Assembly: GCA_017991935.1 (NCBI GenBank)
Contig: JAGOPP010000003.1
Location: 62,001 to 126,000 of the forward strand
From: Oscillospiraceae bacterium
Lineage (GTDB): Bacteria > Bacillota > Clostridia > Oscillospirales > Ruminococcaceae
Reading direction: 5' to 3'
Length of the DNA stretch: 64,000 nucleotides
The translations under genes were made by a program, and so were the position numbers. The notes under the pieces are model-generated. The model had not been told where the DNA came from. It did not search any database and worked only from the letters and a program-made list of their open reading frames with translations. Of this stretch, positions 55,266 through 63,089 are shown one piece after another. Numbering within the stretch: position 1 is the first letter of the stretch; every line of letters begins with the position of its first letter.

Positions 55266-55831
55266 GCGCGTTTCACCGCCGGGAGGAGCGGCGCGGACGG
55301 AGGTTGTTTCCCAGCTTAATGTGGCGGGGGCGCGTTTTTCCGCCGGAGGAGCGGCGCGGACGGAGCCGCCGTCCGGCCATGCGCCGGAGATTGTTCCCCG
55401 GCTTGCTATCGCGGAGGCGCGTTTCGCCGCCGAAGGAGCGGCATGGACGAAGCCGCCGTCCGACCACGCGCCGGAGATTGTTTCCCGGTTCGCTGTGGTG
55501 TGGGCGCGTTTTTCCGCCGGAGGAGTAGCGCGGACAGAGCCGCCGTTCGGCCATGCGCCGGAGATTGTTCCCCGGCTTGCTATCGCGGAGGCGCGCTTCA
55601 CCGCCGGGAGGAGCGGCGCGGACGGAGCCGCCGTCCGACCACGCGCCGGGGATTGTTCCCCGGTTCGCTGTGGCGGGGGCGCGTTTTTCCGCCGGAGGAT
55701 GGCATGGACAGAGCCGCCGTTCGGCCATGCGCCGGAGATCGTTTCCCGGTTCGCTGTGGCGGGGGCGCGTTTTTCCGCCGGAGGATGGCATGGACAGAGC
55801 CGCCGTTTGACCGGGTCCCGGAGTTTGCCAT
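55266..55831. repeat. 87-bp minisatellite, about 7 copies, alternating unit types
   Basis: GCGCG(T/C)TT...CCGCC marks unit starts at 55266, 55330, 55417, 55504, 55591, 55679 and 55765; most spacings are 86-88 bases, the first is shortened to 64. Two versions alternate: type A contains GGCCATGCGCCGGAGATTGT then GGCTTGCTATCGCGGAG, type B contains GACCACGCGCCGG then GGTTCGCTGTGG. Unit length divisible by three keeps long open frames on both strands, but none has a ribosome site. Confidence 0.93.
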
Positions 55832-55864
55832 AAAAAGAGCCGGCGTAAGCCGGCTCTTTCTTTA
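55832..55864. terminator. Bidirectional terminator after the PduT-like gene
   Basis: AAAAAGAGCCGGC-GTAA-GCCGGCTCTTT; 13 bases behind the minus-strand stop at 55877. Confidence 0.93.
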
Positions 55865-55876
55865 TTTCTGTTCGGG

Positions 55877-56425
55877 TTACAGCAGCGAATCGTAGAGCTG
55901 CTGGGCGTATTTCGGGATGACGGTGCTGCCGACCAAAAGTCCGCTCTTGCCGGCCTCCTCGCAGGCGGCGGCGACGGCCGAGCGCACGGCGCCGACGTCG
56001 CCGGTCAGGGTGACATAGCCCTTCCCGCCAATGGCGAAGCCGGTCACGATGTTGATCAGGCTGATCTGCGCGTTTTTCGCGGCGACATCGGCGGCCTTGA
56101 TCGCGGAGGTGATGGAATAGAACTCCATCACGCCGACCGCGTCGCCCTTGATCGGCTGGGCGGTGCCGGAGATCGCCGGGATCAGCTGCGGATGGGCGTT
56201 TTGGATCTGCATGACGTCCACGACGCTGTCCCCGCCGTTTTGCTGGCCCGCGAGGATGGATGCCTTAATCGCGCCGGTGTCTCCGTAGATGATGACGATA
56301 TATTTGCCGGGGCAGACGGTGGAGGTGCGGACCAGATCCACCCTCGCCGCTTTGAGCATGACATCGCAGGACTCGATGCCCTTCGCTATGCTGTTGAATT
56401 CGAGCATCCCAAGCGTCTGAGCCAT
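55877..56425 (-). CDS. pduT: Trimeric microcompartment shell protein with two BMC domains (PduT-like)
   Basis: ATG 56425 overlaps the PduS stop by one base (TAATG). The 182-residue protein contains two BMC repeats (MLEFNSIAKGIESCDVMLKAA and VMEFYSITSAIKAADVAAKNA), so it is a tandem-domain BMC-T protein forming pseudohexameric trimers. Cys38 lies in STVCPGKY, the position at which PduT holds a 4Fe-4S cluster in the pore. Together with the PduS-like gene it would pass electrons across a protein shell. No other shell gene or enzyme of a microcompartment is in the window. Confidence 0.9.
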   Translation of the reverse strand: MAQTLGMLEFNSIAKGIESCDVMLKAARVDLVRTSTVCPGKYIVIIYGDTGAIKASILAGQQNGGDSVVDVMQIQNAHPQLIPAISGTAQPIKGDAVGVMEFYSITSAIKAADVAAKNAQISLINIVTGFAIGGKGYVTLTGDVGAVRSAVAAACEEAGKSGLLVGSTVIPKYAQQLYDSLL

Positions 56426-57783
56426 TATTTATCCCTCCTGATCACAATTCTGTCGGTAACCGATTTCACGGTGCCGCCGACGCTCGCATGGACGTTGGCG
56501 CCGAGCTTGCCCTCGTCGATCTGCCCGATCAGGGCGCCGGCCTCGACCTTATCCCCCGCGGCGACGCAGGCGGACGCCGGCGCGCCGATGTGCATCCTGA
56601 GCGGGATGGCGACCTCGTCCGGCTGGAGCTCGACCGCGTCGTCGCTCGCCAGATGGCGGCCGTAATATTTGTTGAGCTCCAGACGGGCCACAAGGCGGTC
56701 CGTCGGGATCTTTCTGAGCTCCATAGTCTCCCTCGGAATCGGGTTTTGCAGCTTCGGCACGTCGATGCCGCGCTCCCGCAGCAGCGTCTTAATATAAACG
56801 TTGACCTTTCTCGGGGAGAGCAGCATCGGGCAGGCGAACATCTCGCAGATGCCGCACTCGGAGCAGTTGACCGCGTCGCCGAAGGCCCGGGTGAATTCCT
56901 CGTCGCCCATGTTGCCGTCGACGCGCCAGAGGTTGCGCATCACGAGATTCGGGCGCATGTTGTGGCCGGTCTGGAAGCGCGGGCACATATCGGTGCACAT
57001 CTTGCACTGGATGCAGGCGCTCCGCGTCTGATTCTTCATGGAGAGGGGCTGCAGCGCCGCGCGGCGGAAGAGATAGTGGTTCTTCGGCAGCACGATGATG
57101 TTGCCGTCGGTCTTCGTGATGACGAGCTTGTCGATCTCCGCGTCGTCGGTGACGGTTTTGCCCATCATCGGGCCGCCCATGATGACGCCGTAGTTCCGGA
57201 TGGTCGGGCGGGCCGCCGCGACGCATTCCCGCACGGAGATTCCGACCGGGACATGGAGCATCACGGGCTTTTCCACCTCGCCGACCACCGAAAGATATTT
57301 GTCAGACACGGCCCTGCCCTGCTCCACCGCGTCGAGCACGCTCAAAATGGTGCCCACGTTCTCGACGACCGCGCCGCAGGCGATCGGAATCCCGCGCTCC
57401 GGCACGGTCTTCCCGGTGATCTCGCAGACAATGACCTGCTCGTCGCCGGCCGGATAGAAATAAGTCATCTTATGGAGCCGGATGTCGCTGCCCGCGCGCT
57501 TGATCGCGGCCTCCAAGAGGTCGATCTCGCGTTTGTAGGCTGCCTTTAGGGCTATGTATTTCTTCGTGGCGCCGAGCTCCTTTGCGATCAGCTCCACGCC
57601 GCGAACCAGATCGTCCGCGCGGGTACGCATCAGAAATTTGTCGGTTTCGATCAGCGGCTCGCATTCGGCGCCGTTGACGATAAAATATTCGGCCTTGGTC
57701 GTATTGAGTTTGACGTGCGTCGGAAAACCGGCCCCGCCTTGACCGACGATCCCGGCCGCTTTTACGGTATCAAGGAAACTCAA
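56425..57783 (-). CDS. pduS: PduS/RnfC-like Fe-S flavoprotein (SLBB domain)
   Basis: TTG 57783 follows GGAGGTGAGAGAAAG, an excellent site. The 452-residue protein begins MSFLDTVKAAGIVGQGGAGF and has the NADH/FMN-binding RnfC-type domain (NGAECEPLIETDKFLM), the SLBB segment (VPVGISVRECVAAARP), and two 4Fe-4S motifs (CIQCKMCTDMCP, CSECGICEMFACP). In Pdu microcompartments PduS is a cobalamin reductase that binds PduT. Here the pair is alone, so the electron acceptor is unknown. The C-terminus is a biotinyl/barrel-sandwich-like domain. Confidence 0.9.
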   Translation of the reverse strand: MSFLDTVKAAGIVGQGGAGFPTHVKLNTTKAEYFIVNGAECEPLIETDKFLMRTRADDLVRGVELIAKELGATKKYIALKAAYKREIDLLEAAIKRAGSDIRLHKMTYFYPAGDEQVIVCEITGKTVPERGIPIACGAVVENVGTILSVLDAVEQGRAVSDKYLSVVGEVEKPVMLHVPVGISVRECVAAARPTIRNYGVIMGGPMMGKTVTDDAEIDKLVITKTDGNIIVLPKNHYLFRRAALQPLSMKNQTRSACIQCKMCTDMCPRFQTGHNMRPNLVMRNLWRVDGNMGDEEFTRAFGDAVNCSECGICEMFACPMLLSPRKVNVYIKTLLRERGIDVPKLQNPIPRETMELRKIPTDRLVARLELNKYYGRHLASDDAVELQPDEVAIPLRMHIGAPASACVAAGDKVEAGALIGQIDEGKLGANVHASVGGTVKSVTDRIVIRRDK

Positions 57784-58222
57784 CTTTCTCTCACCTCCGC
57801 AGGTCCGCCGCAAGACGGATGTCCTTTTCTTTATTCTACTAATCTTTTGGAATTATAGCAACTGTTTTTTCGATTTCCAATAAAATTCCCGCCGGAACCG
57901 GGCCCTCGGCCATCAAAACGCGGAAAAAACGCCCCGCGCGCCGCGCGGCTCCCCACAAAAAGGCCCTTGGCCGTCCCACGGTAAAGAAAACTTCCCCCGG
58001 GCGGAGAATTCGGCGGATAGCTCCTTCGATTCGCCGTTCCCGTCCGGGCGGCGCCGTGGATTTTCCATAGGAGACTCGCGCGAGGCTCCCGGCGGCTTTT
58101 TTCCGAACCGGTCTTTATCAGGATACCCGGCGAAATGAAATTGATGCGGGACGATCCCCTTCTAAAAAACGGATAAAAAAAGCGGCCCCCCTTCCGGTTT
58201 CCGGAAAAAGGCCCGCGTGGGA
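57784..58222. other. Intergenic region upstream of PduST-like pair
   Basis: About 440 bases. Near 57830-57860 is an AT-rich area (minus-strand ATTATAG) that may hold the promoter; the middle is GC-rich and featureless; at 58175-58217 is the sdaA terminator. No gene seen. Confidence 0.55.
58175..58217 (-). terminator. Terminator of sdaA
   Basis: On the minus strand GCGGGCC...GGCCGC with an inner CCGGAAACCGG, followed by TTTTTTT. Confidence 0.75.
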
Positions 58223-59443
58223 TCAGGGGTTCGCGCCCTTGTCGTAATAGCTCTTCGCGAGGCCGCCCTCCGACGTCTCGCGGTAGTGGCCGGGGATGTC
58301 GCGGCCGGTCTCGTACATGGTGCGCACGACCATGTCGAAGGAGATCTTCCGCGTGTCGGTCAGGAAATTCGCGAGCGAGAGGGCGTTCATCGCGCGCATC
58401 GCGGCGACGGCGTTGCGCTCGATGCAGGGGATCTGCACGAGGCCGCCGATCGGGTCGCAGGTGAGGCCGAGCATGTGCTCCATCGCGACCTCGGCCGCGT
58501 ATTCGATCTGCTCAAGGCGCATGCCGTAAAGCTCCGCCAGCGCGGCGGAGGCCATTGAGCACGCGCTGCCGATCTCCGCCTGACAGCCGCATTCGGCCCC
58601 GGAGATCGAGGCGTTGGTCTTGATTAAGTTGCCGATGATGCCGGCGGTCGCGAGCGCGTGCAAAACCTCCGTATCGGCGAGCCCGCGCTTCTGCTGGGTA
58701 TAATAGAGGATGGCCGGCACGACGCCGGAGGCCCCGCAGGTCGGCGCGGTCACGACGATCCCGTTGCCGGCGCTGTGCTCGCTGACCGCGAACGCGTAGG
58801 AGCAGACGATGCGGTTTTCCCGCGTCTCGGCGCTCTCGTCCATGTGATATTGGCTGTAAAGATAGGCGGCCTTCCGCTTCACTTCAAGGCCGCCGGGCAG
58901 GACGCCCTCCTCCGAGAGCCCCTTGCGGATGGACTCCCGCATGACGGCCCAGATCTCCTCCAGAAAAGGCCAGATCTGCGGGCCCTCTTTTTCCTCCACG
59001 TACTGCCAGAGCCGGAGTCCCCGCTCCCGGCAGTAATCGGCGATCTCGGCGAAGGTGTTCTCCGCGTAGACCTCGGGCGCCTCGTGGTATTCGGAGCCGA
59101 TCACCCGGATCGAGCCGCCGCCCACGCTCATGACGCGCCAGTTTCCAACCTCGGCGCCGCCCCGGTAGGCGAAAAGATCCATCGTGCAGGGATGCGGCAG
59201 ATCCTCCTCCGGCGTGTCCGTGTCGAACAGGATCTCCGAGGGCATGGGGGCGAAGTTCTGGCGCAGAACCGCGTCCGTCATATGGCCTTTTCCGGTTTTG
59301 GCAAGCGACCCGTAGAGGATCGCCCGGAAGCCGTCCGCGTCCGGATACGCCTCTCGAAACAGCTCGGCCGCCCGGCCCGGGCCCATCGTATGGGAGCTCG
59401 AAGGCCCGTTTCCGATGCGGTACAGCTTCTGCAGGCTTTTCAT
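58223..59443 (-). CDS. sdaA: Iron-sulfur L-serine ammonia-lyase, single chain
   Basis: ATG 59443. The 406-residue enzyme has both parts of the 4Fe-4S type fused: the beta-like N-terminus GNGPSSSHTMGPGRAAELF and the alpha-like C-terminus GAECGCQAEIGSACSM, CDPIGGLVQIPCIERNA. The cysteines in these motifs hold the cluster. It deaminates serine to pyruvate and ammonia. Firmicutes often split it into two genes; here it is one. The degV gene lies 23 bases upstream on the same strand, so both form an operon. Confidence 0.95.
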   Translation of the reverse strand: MKSLQKLYRIGNGPSSSHTMGPGRAAELFREAYPDADGFRAILYGSLAKTGKGHMTDAVLRQNFAPMPSEILFDTDTPEEDLPHPCTMDLFAYRGGAEVGNWRVMSVGGGSIRVIGSEYHEAPEVYAENTFAEIADYCRERGLRLWQYVEEKEGPQIWPFLEEIWAVMRESIRKGLSEEGVLPGGLEVKRKAAYLYSQYHMDESAETRENRIVCSYAFAVSEHSAGNGIVVTAPTCGASGVVPAILYYTQQKRGLADTEVLHALATAGIIGNLIKTNASISGAECGCQAEIGSACSMASAALAELYGMRLEQIEYAAEVAMEHMLGLTCDPIGGLVQIPCIERNAVAAMRAMNALSLANFLTDTRKISFDMVVRTMYETGRDIPGHYRETSEGGLAKSYYDKGANP

Positions 59444-59466
59444 CGTATTTCACACCCCGCGCGTTT

Positions 59467-60333
59467 TTATTTTTTGGTGTCCTTCCTTTTGTGCAGGTAC
59501 AGGATGCCGAGGCAGCATGGCCCGCAGTGGCCGGAGATCGTGCTCCCGGCCTCGGTGACGAGCACCTCTTTAAAAGGCTGATAGCTGCGGATCTTTTTTT
59601 CCAGCGCGTGGATGAGTTTTGGGTCCACGGCGGTCCATGTGAAGAAAATGCGGTGGAGGTCGATGTCGTCGCGGTCCTTGAGGCGGTCGGCGATATATTC
59701 CTCGCAGCACTTCTCAAAGTTTCCGCGGTATTTTTTGCCGACGGCCATCTTGCCGTTCACAACCTCGATGCAGGGCTTGAGCTGCAACAGGTTCGCGCCC
59801 AAGGCCGCCACTCCGCTGCACCGCCCGCCTTTATAAAGAAATTCGAGGCTGCTGAGCACGAAGCTCGAATCCACGCGGCCCACGGATTTCGCGACATAGT
59901 CGGCGATCAGCGGCGCGCTGTGGCCCCTCGCGGCGAGCTCGGCCGCCATCAGGACCAGCTGGCCGATGCCGGTGGAGAGGTTACGCGAATCCACGACCCA
60001 CACGTGCCCGACCTCCTCGGCGGCGAGGCGGGCGTTTTGGTAACAGGCGGAAAACTCCGAGCTGATGGTCAGGTGGATCACGTCGAACCCGTCCGCCACG
60101 GCGGCGGAAAAGGCGTCGATATAGTCCTGCACGCTCACGGCGGCGGTCTTCGGCAGCTCTTTATATTCATGATAATGATTAAAAATATCCGTAGCGTTGA
60201 TTTCCACAAGGTCCCGGTACGTCCGATCACCCAGCGTAATATAAAGAGGCAAAACGGTGATGTTGAATTTCTCAATGAGCTCCGGGGATAAATCGGCGGT
60301 ACTGTCTGTGAAAATTCGGATCGGTCTCGTCAT
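59467..60333 (-). CDS. DegV-family fatty-acid-binding protein
   Basis: ATG 60333 follows TTGGAGG. The 288-residue protein starts MTRPIRIFTDSTADLSPEL, the DegV hallmark, and has HLTISSEFSACYQNARLAAE and VWVVDSRNLSTGIGQLVL. Relatives (FakB) bind fatty acids for phosphorylation by FakA. No fakA is adjacent. It is the first gene of the degV-sdaA unit. Confidence 0.93.
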   Translation of the reverse strand: MTRPIRIFTDSTADLSPELIEKFNITVLPLYITLGDRTYRDLVEINATDIFNHYHEYKELPKTAAVSVQDYIDAFSAAVADGFDVIHLTISSEFSACYQNARLAAEEVGHVWVVDSRNLSTGIGQLVLMAAELAARGHSAPLIADYVAKSVGRVDSSFVLSSLEFLYKGGRCSGVAALGANLLQLKPCIEVVNGKMAVGKKYRGNFEKCCEEYIADRLKDRDDIDLHRIFFTWTAVDPKLIHALEKKIRSYQPFKEVLVTEAGSTISGHCGPCCLGILYLHKRKDTKK

Positions 60334-60635
60334 GGGAAATCCTCCAATCGTTAAATTGTCCATTTATATCGGATATAGTATACACCTTTTTTATAAAACA
60401 TGCCACTGTTTTTTTATTCACCGGCCGGATGCGAAACCGCGTGAAATGTGGTAGAATAGCCCAAGAAGGAAAGCGCGGCCATTCCGCGGCGATCCCTGCG
60501 GCCCGCCCATGGCGGCGGCTGAGGACGCCGCACGGGCCAGCGATTGCCGTGGAATCGGCGAAAAGCCGTGCTCACGCGGAAGCGTTTGAGCACGGCGAGG
60601 CGCGGGTCTTTTTATCAAAGGAGGTTTGAGCATCG
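60334..60635. other. Intergenic region with GAGCACGG hairpin
   Basis: Divergent spacer between degV and the RluA-type gene. TAGAAT at 60452-60457 may be a minus-10. GCCGTGCTCA (60565-60574) and TGAGCACGGC (60587-60596) form a perfect 10-bp stem of the same GAGCACGG family as seen at 10726-10761. Confidence 0.65.
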
Positions 60636-61529
60636 TTGGAACTTTTCTATAAAGACGCGTCGGTGATCGTGTGCGATAAACCCGCGGGGCTTCTCTCCGA
60701 GGGGGGCTCCGGCAGGGGCGCGCCCGATCTGCTCGCGAAGGAGCTCGCCGCGCGCGGGGAAAACCCGGCGCTCTATCCGGTCAACCGTCTGGACCGCGAG
60801 GCGGAGGGGCTCCTGCTGCTCGCAAGAGACGAGAGTTCGGCGGCCGAACTCTCCCGTCAGGTCGCCGCGCGTCTGGTGGAGAAGGAGTATCTGGCGGTCG
60901 TTTTCGGCGAGCCGGAGGAACCGGCCGGCGTCTTGCGCGACTTGCTCTTTCACGACAGCCGCAAGAACAAGACCTATGTGGCCGACCGCCCGCGCAAAGG
61001 CGTCAAGGAGGCCGTTTTGCGCTATCAAACGCTCTGCACGGTGGGCGGCGTATGCTCGGCAGACGACGAATCGGTGAATGACGGCTCATCGGGCGAGGGC
61101 AGTCCGGCGAGTAGGGACTCATCGGGCGATGGCTCAGCGAATAACGGCTCATTAGACGACGGCGGCTCGGCGAGCGGTGGCTTACCGGGTGGTGATGGTT
61201 CGGCAGACGGTAGCCGCCCGGAGGATATTTTCTATTCCGTGAGTGGCCGCTGCTCGGTATCCGGCGGGGAAAAGGCGCTCAGCCTCCTGCGGATTTGGCT
61301 CGAGACCGGCCGCACCCATCAGATCCGCGTCCAGTTCGCCTCCCGGCAGATGCCGCTCTTCGGCGACGGGAAATACGGCGGCGGCCCGGGGAAGCTGGCG
61401 CTCCAGTCCCACCGCATCACGTTCCGGCACCCGTCGAGCGGGAAGACGGTCACGGTCTCCGCCCCTTACCCGGAGGGGGAGCCGTGGGACCTCTTCCCGG
61501 CGACCCACGACGCGGTTTCGATAAAATGA
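60636..61529 (+). CDS. RluA-family pseudouridine synthase with low-complexity insertion
   Basis: TTG 60636 follows AAGGAGG at long spacing. The 297-residue protein has the RluA catalytic motif as NRLDREAEG (Asp53; HRLD is usual) and GRTHQIRVQFA (225-235). Between them, residues 136-211 are a serine/glycine/aspartate-rich stretch (for example DGSSGEGSPASRDSSGDGSA) that is absent from normal family members, which need only about 220-240 residues. Its DNA uses different codons and is less GC-rich than the flanks. The insert should loop out of the active-site domain. RNA target unknown. Confidence 0.85.
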   Translation: MELFYKDASVIVCDKPAGLLSEGGSGRGAPDLLAKELAARGENPALYPVNRLDREAEGLLLLARDESSAAELSRQVAARLVEKEYLAVVFGEPEEPAGVLRDLLFHDSRKNKTYVADRPRKGVKEAVLRYQTLCTVGGVCSADDESVNDGSSGEGSPASRDSSGDGSANNGSLDDGGSASGGLPGGDGSADGSRPEDIFYSVSGRCSVSGGEKALSLLRIWLETGRTHQIRVQFASRQMPLFGDGKYGGGPGKLALQSHRITFRHPSSGKTVTVSAPYPEGEPWDLFPATHDAVSIK

Positions 61530-61553
61530 AGGCTCGCCGAAAAAACTCCACAG

Positions 61554-61590
61554 TAAAAAACGCCGCCGAATGCTCGGCGGCGCTTTTTTT
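61554..61590. terminator. Terminator
   Basis: AAAAAACGCCGCCGA-ATGC-TCGGCGGCGCTTTTTTT, 24 bases behind the RluA-type gene. Confidence 0.93.
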
Positions 61591-61735
61591 GAATCAATAA
61601 CGAGTGAACGGATTTCCCGGGCCGGAGGGCTTTCCCGAATCCGTTTTCGCGCGGCCGGGCCGCCCGCCGGTCTTCAGCTCTACGTCCTTTTGCCCGCGCA
61701 GCCTTGAGCGGGATGGCGAAGGACTTTTCCCGAGC

Positions 61736-62632
61736 TTATTTTTCCGGCGATTCGGCGGCCGGCTTGACCGCCCGAAGTTCGATATATCCTCTTGTGCCGA
61801 CCGGCTCCAACTGGATGCGGGGATTCGCGTCGTCCCACACATACCCGATGGCCGCCGGGTGATACCGGTTCATCGCGGCCTGCACCGCTTCGATCGCCTC
61901 GCAATAGTCCTCCTCCGCGAAGGGCTCCCCCTGAAACATCAGGTATTTGGCCTGCGGCAGCGCGATCACGTCAAACCCATCGGGCACGGGGCCGTTATAA
62001 TCGGCGGCCACCTCGGCGCCCTGCACGTATTCCGAGGTCCCGGGCCTGCGATACCGCTCGGGCAACCAGAGGCAGACCGGCTCCCCGGACAGGGATTTGA
62101 TGCTCGTGAGCACGCCCCACACATCGCAGCCGACCTCCTGACAATAGGTCCAATACTCTGCCGCGGTCTGGCCGCGGCGGATGATAACATTTCGGGCAGG
62201 TTTGTCGACGATCTGAATGAAAACGTTCCGAATATGCTCCATGTTGTTTCGCTCCTTCCAAAGTTCTCTGAATTTGACGCCGTAGGAAGTGAAAAGGGAC
62301 AGGGGAACCGGATTGAGCGCGTATTCTCTGGGGTTGCGGCCGAATTCCCGGAAGAACGCGCGCTGATACCCGTCCACGCTGCCGAATCCCATGTCGTAGG
62401 CCACGTCGATGATCCTGCAGGCCCCATCCCGCAGCCGAAGCGCGGATCTGGAGAGCTTGCGCCGCCGGATGTAATCCGCCGGGGACAGCCCTGTCAGCTC
62501 CTTGAACAGCCGGGCGGAATACCACGGCGAAAAGAAGGCGGCCCGGGACAGATCCGCCGGCGTGATGCGCTCCGTCAGATGGTCCTCGATATAGTTTTGC
62601 ATCCGCTGGACAGCTTCCACCTTTTCCGACAT
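61736..62632 (-). CDS. AraC-family regulator with GyrI-like effector domain
   Basis: ATG 62632, 298 residues. N-terminal AraC double HTH (MQNYIEDHLTERITPADLSR, then GLSPADYIRRRKLSRSALRL and DMGFGSVDGYQRAFFREFG). From about residue 130 a GyrI-like ligand-binding domain follows (IQIVDKPARNVIIRRGQTAA, WLPERYRR, YLMFQGEPF). Relatives such as Rob or BmrR-type sensors bind hydrophobic drugs or cofactors. The OFA transporter gene lies upstream on the same strand but about 460 bases away. Confidence 0.9.
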   Translation of the reverse strand: MSEKVEAVQRMQNYIEDHLTERITPADLSRAAFFSPWYSARLFKELTGLSPADYIRRRKLSRSALRLRDGACRIIDVAYDMGFGSVDGYQRAFFREFGRNPREYALNPVPLSLFTSYGVKFRELWKERNNMEHIRNVFIQIVDKPARNVIIRRGQTAAEYWTYCQEVGCDVWGVLTSIKSLSGEPVCLWLPERYRRPGTSEYVQGAEVAADYNGPVPDGFDVIALPQAKYLMFQGEPFAEEDYCEAIEAVQAAMNRYHPAAIGYVWDDANPRIQLEPVGTRGYIELRAVKPAAESPEK

Positions 62633-63089
62633 CCCTATCGCCTCCCGGCAGTTATCATTATCCCGGTTTTTTAAAAAATTTCTCGACTTTCTTTGCTCGA
62701 TCCTTCATGCGCGACGGAACGGCCGGCCTCTCGAATCCCGTTTTTACAAGGAGGGCGGCCCTGAATCTATCATACCACGCTTTTCCAAATAAGGCGACGG
62801 CGGAGAAAGCGTTTTGCGGCCGGCTGGCGTCGGATATAAATAAAAAGCAGGGAAAACGTGCCGATCATAAAGAAAAAACGTACCACCAATCGCTTGGTGA
62901 TACGTTTTTTTAATGTTAGGGAAAGAGACGGAAGGAAAACGGGGGAAAAGCCGCGGGCAGCGCGCCCGGGTCTCAGTCCTTCAGCGGCATGACGATTTTT
63001 GTCAGCAGCTCGCTCTCGGGGCGCGGCATCCGTTCGGATGCCGGAGGATACGCGCCGTTATCCCGCGGATGAACGGAGAAAAGGAGGGC
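62633..63089. other. Intergenic region between transporter and AraC genes
   Basis: About 460 bases on which I support only the terminator at 62873-62911. Short frames here lack ribosome sites. Directly behind the transporter stop the same frame stays open for 38 codons (ending MPLKD at about 62974), with protein-like composition but no start signal. Confidence 0.5.
62873..62911. terminator. Terminator of the transporter gene
   Basis: AAAAAACGTACCACCAA-TCGC-TTGGTGATACGTTTTTT, a 16-bp stem with one bulge and T runs on both strands. Confidence 0.93.

Larger units (their letters stand above)
55110..55876. other. Intergenic region dominated by a minisatellite
   Basis: From 55130 to 55215 it is very AT-rich, with the likely acyl-CoA synthetase promoter area (minus-strand TATGAT near 55147). 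The remainder is the 87-bp repeat array and a terminator. Confidence 0.75.

Noticed and set aside
55216-55833. Open frames of 150-205 codons on both strands in the repeat array
   Set aside because: They arise because the 87-bp unit is a multiple of three; no ribosome site and no known repeat protein. The same region was considered as a CRISPR array but has no unique spacers.
62974-63089. In-frame 38-codon extension behind the transporter stop
   Set aside because: Protein-like (ends PESELLTKIVMPLKD), but no start codon with a site; could be a gene end left by deletion. Too weak to list as a gene.
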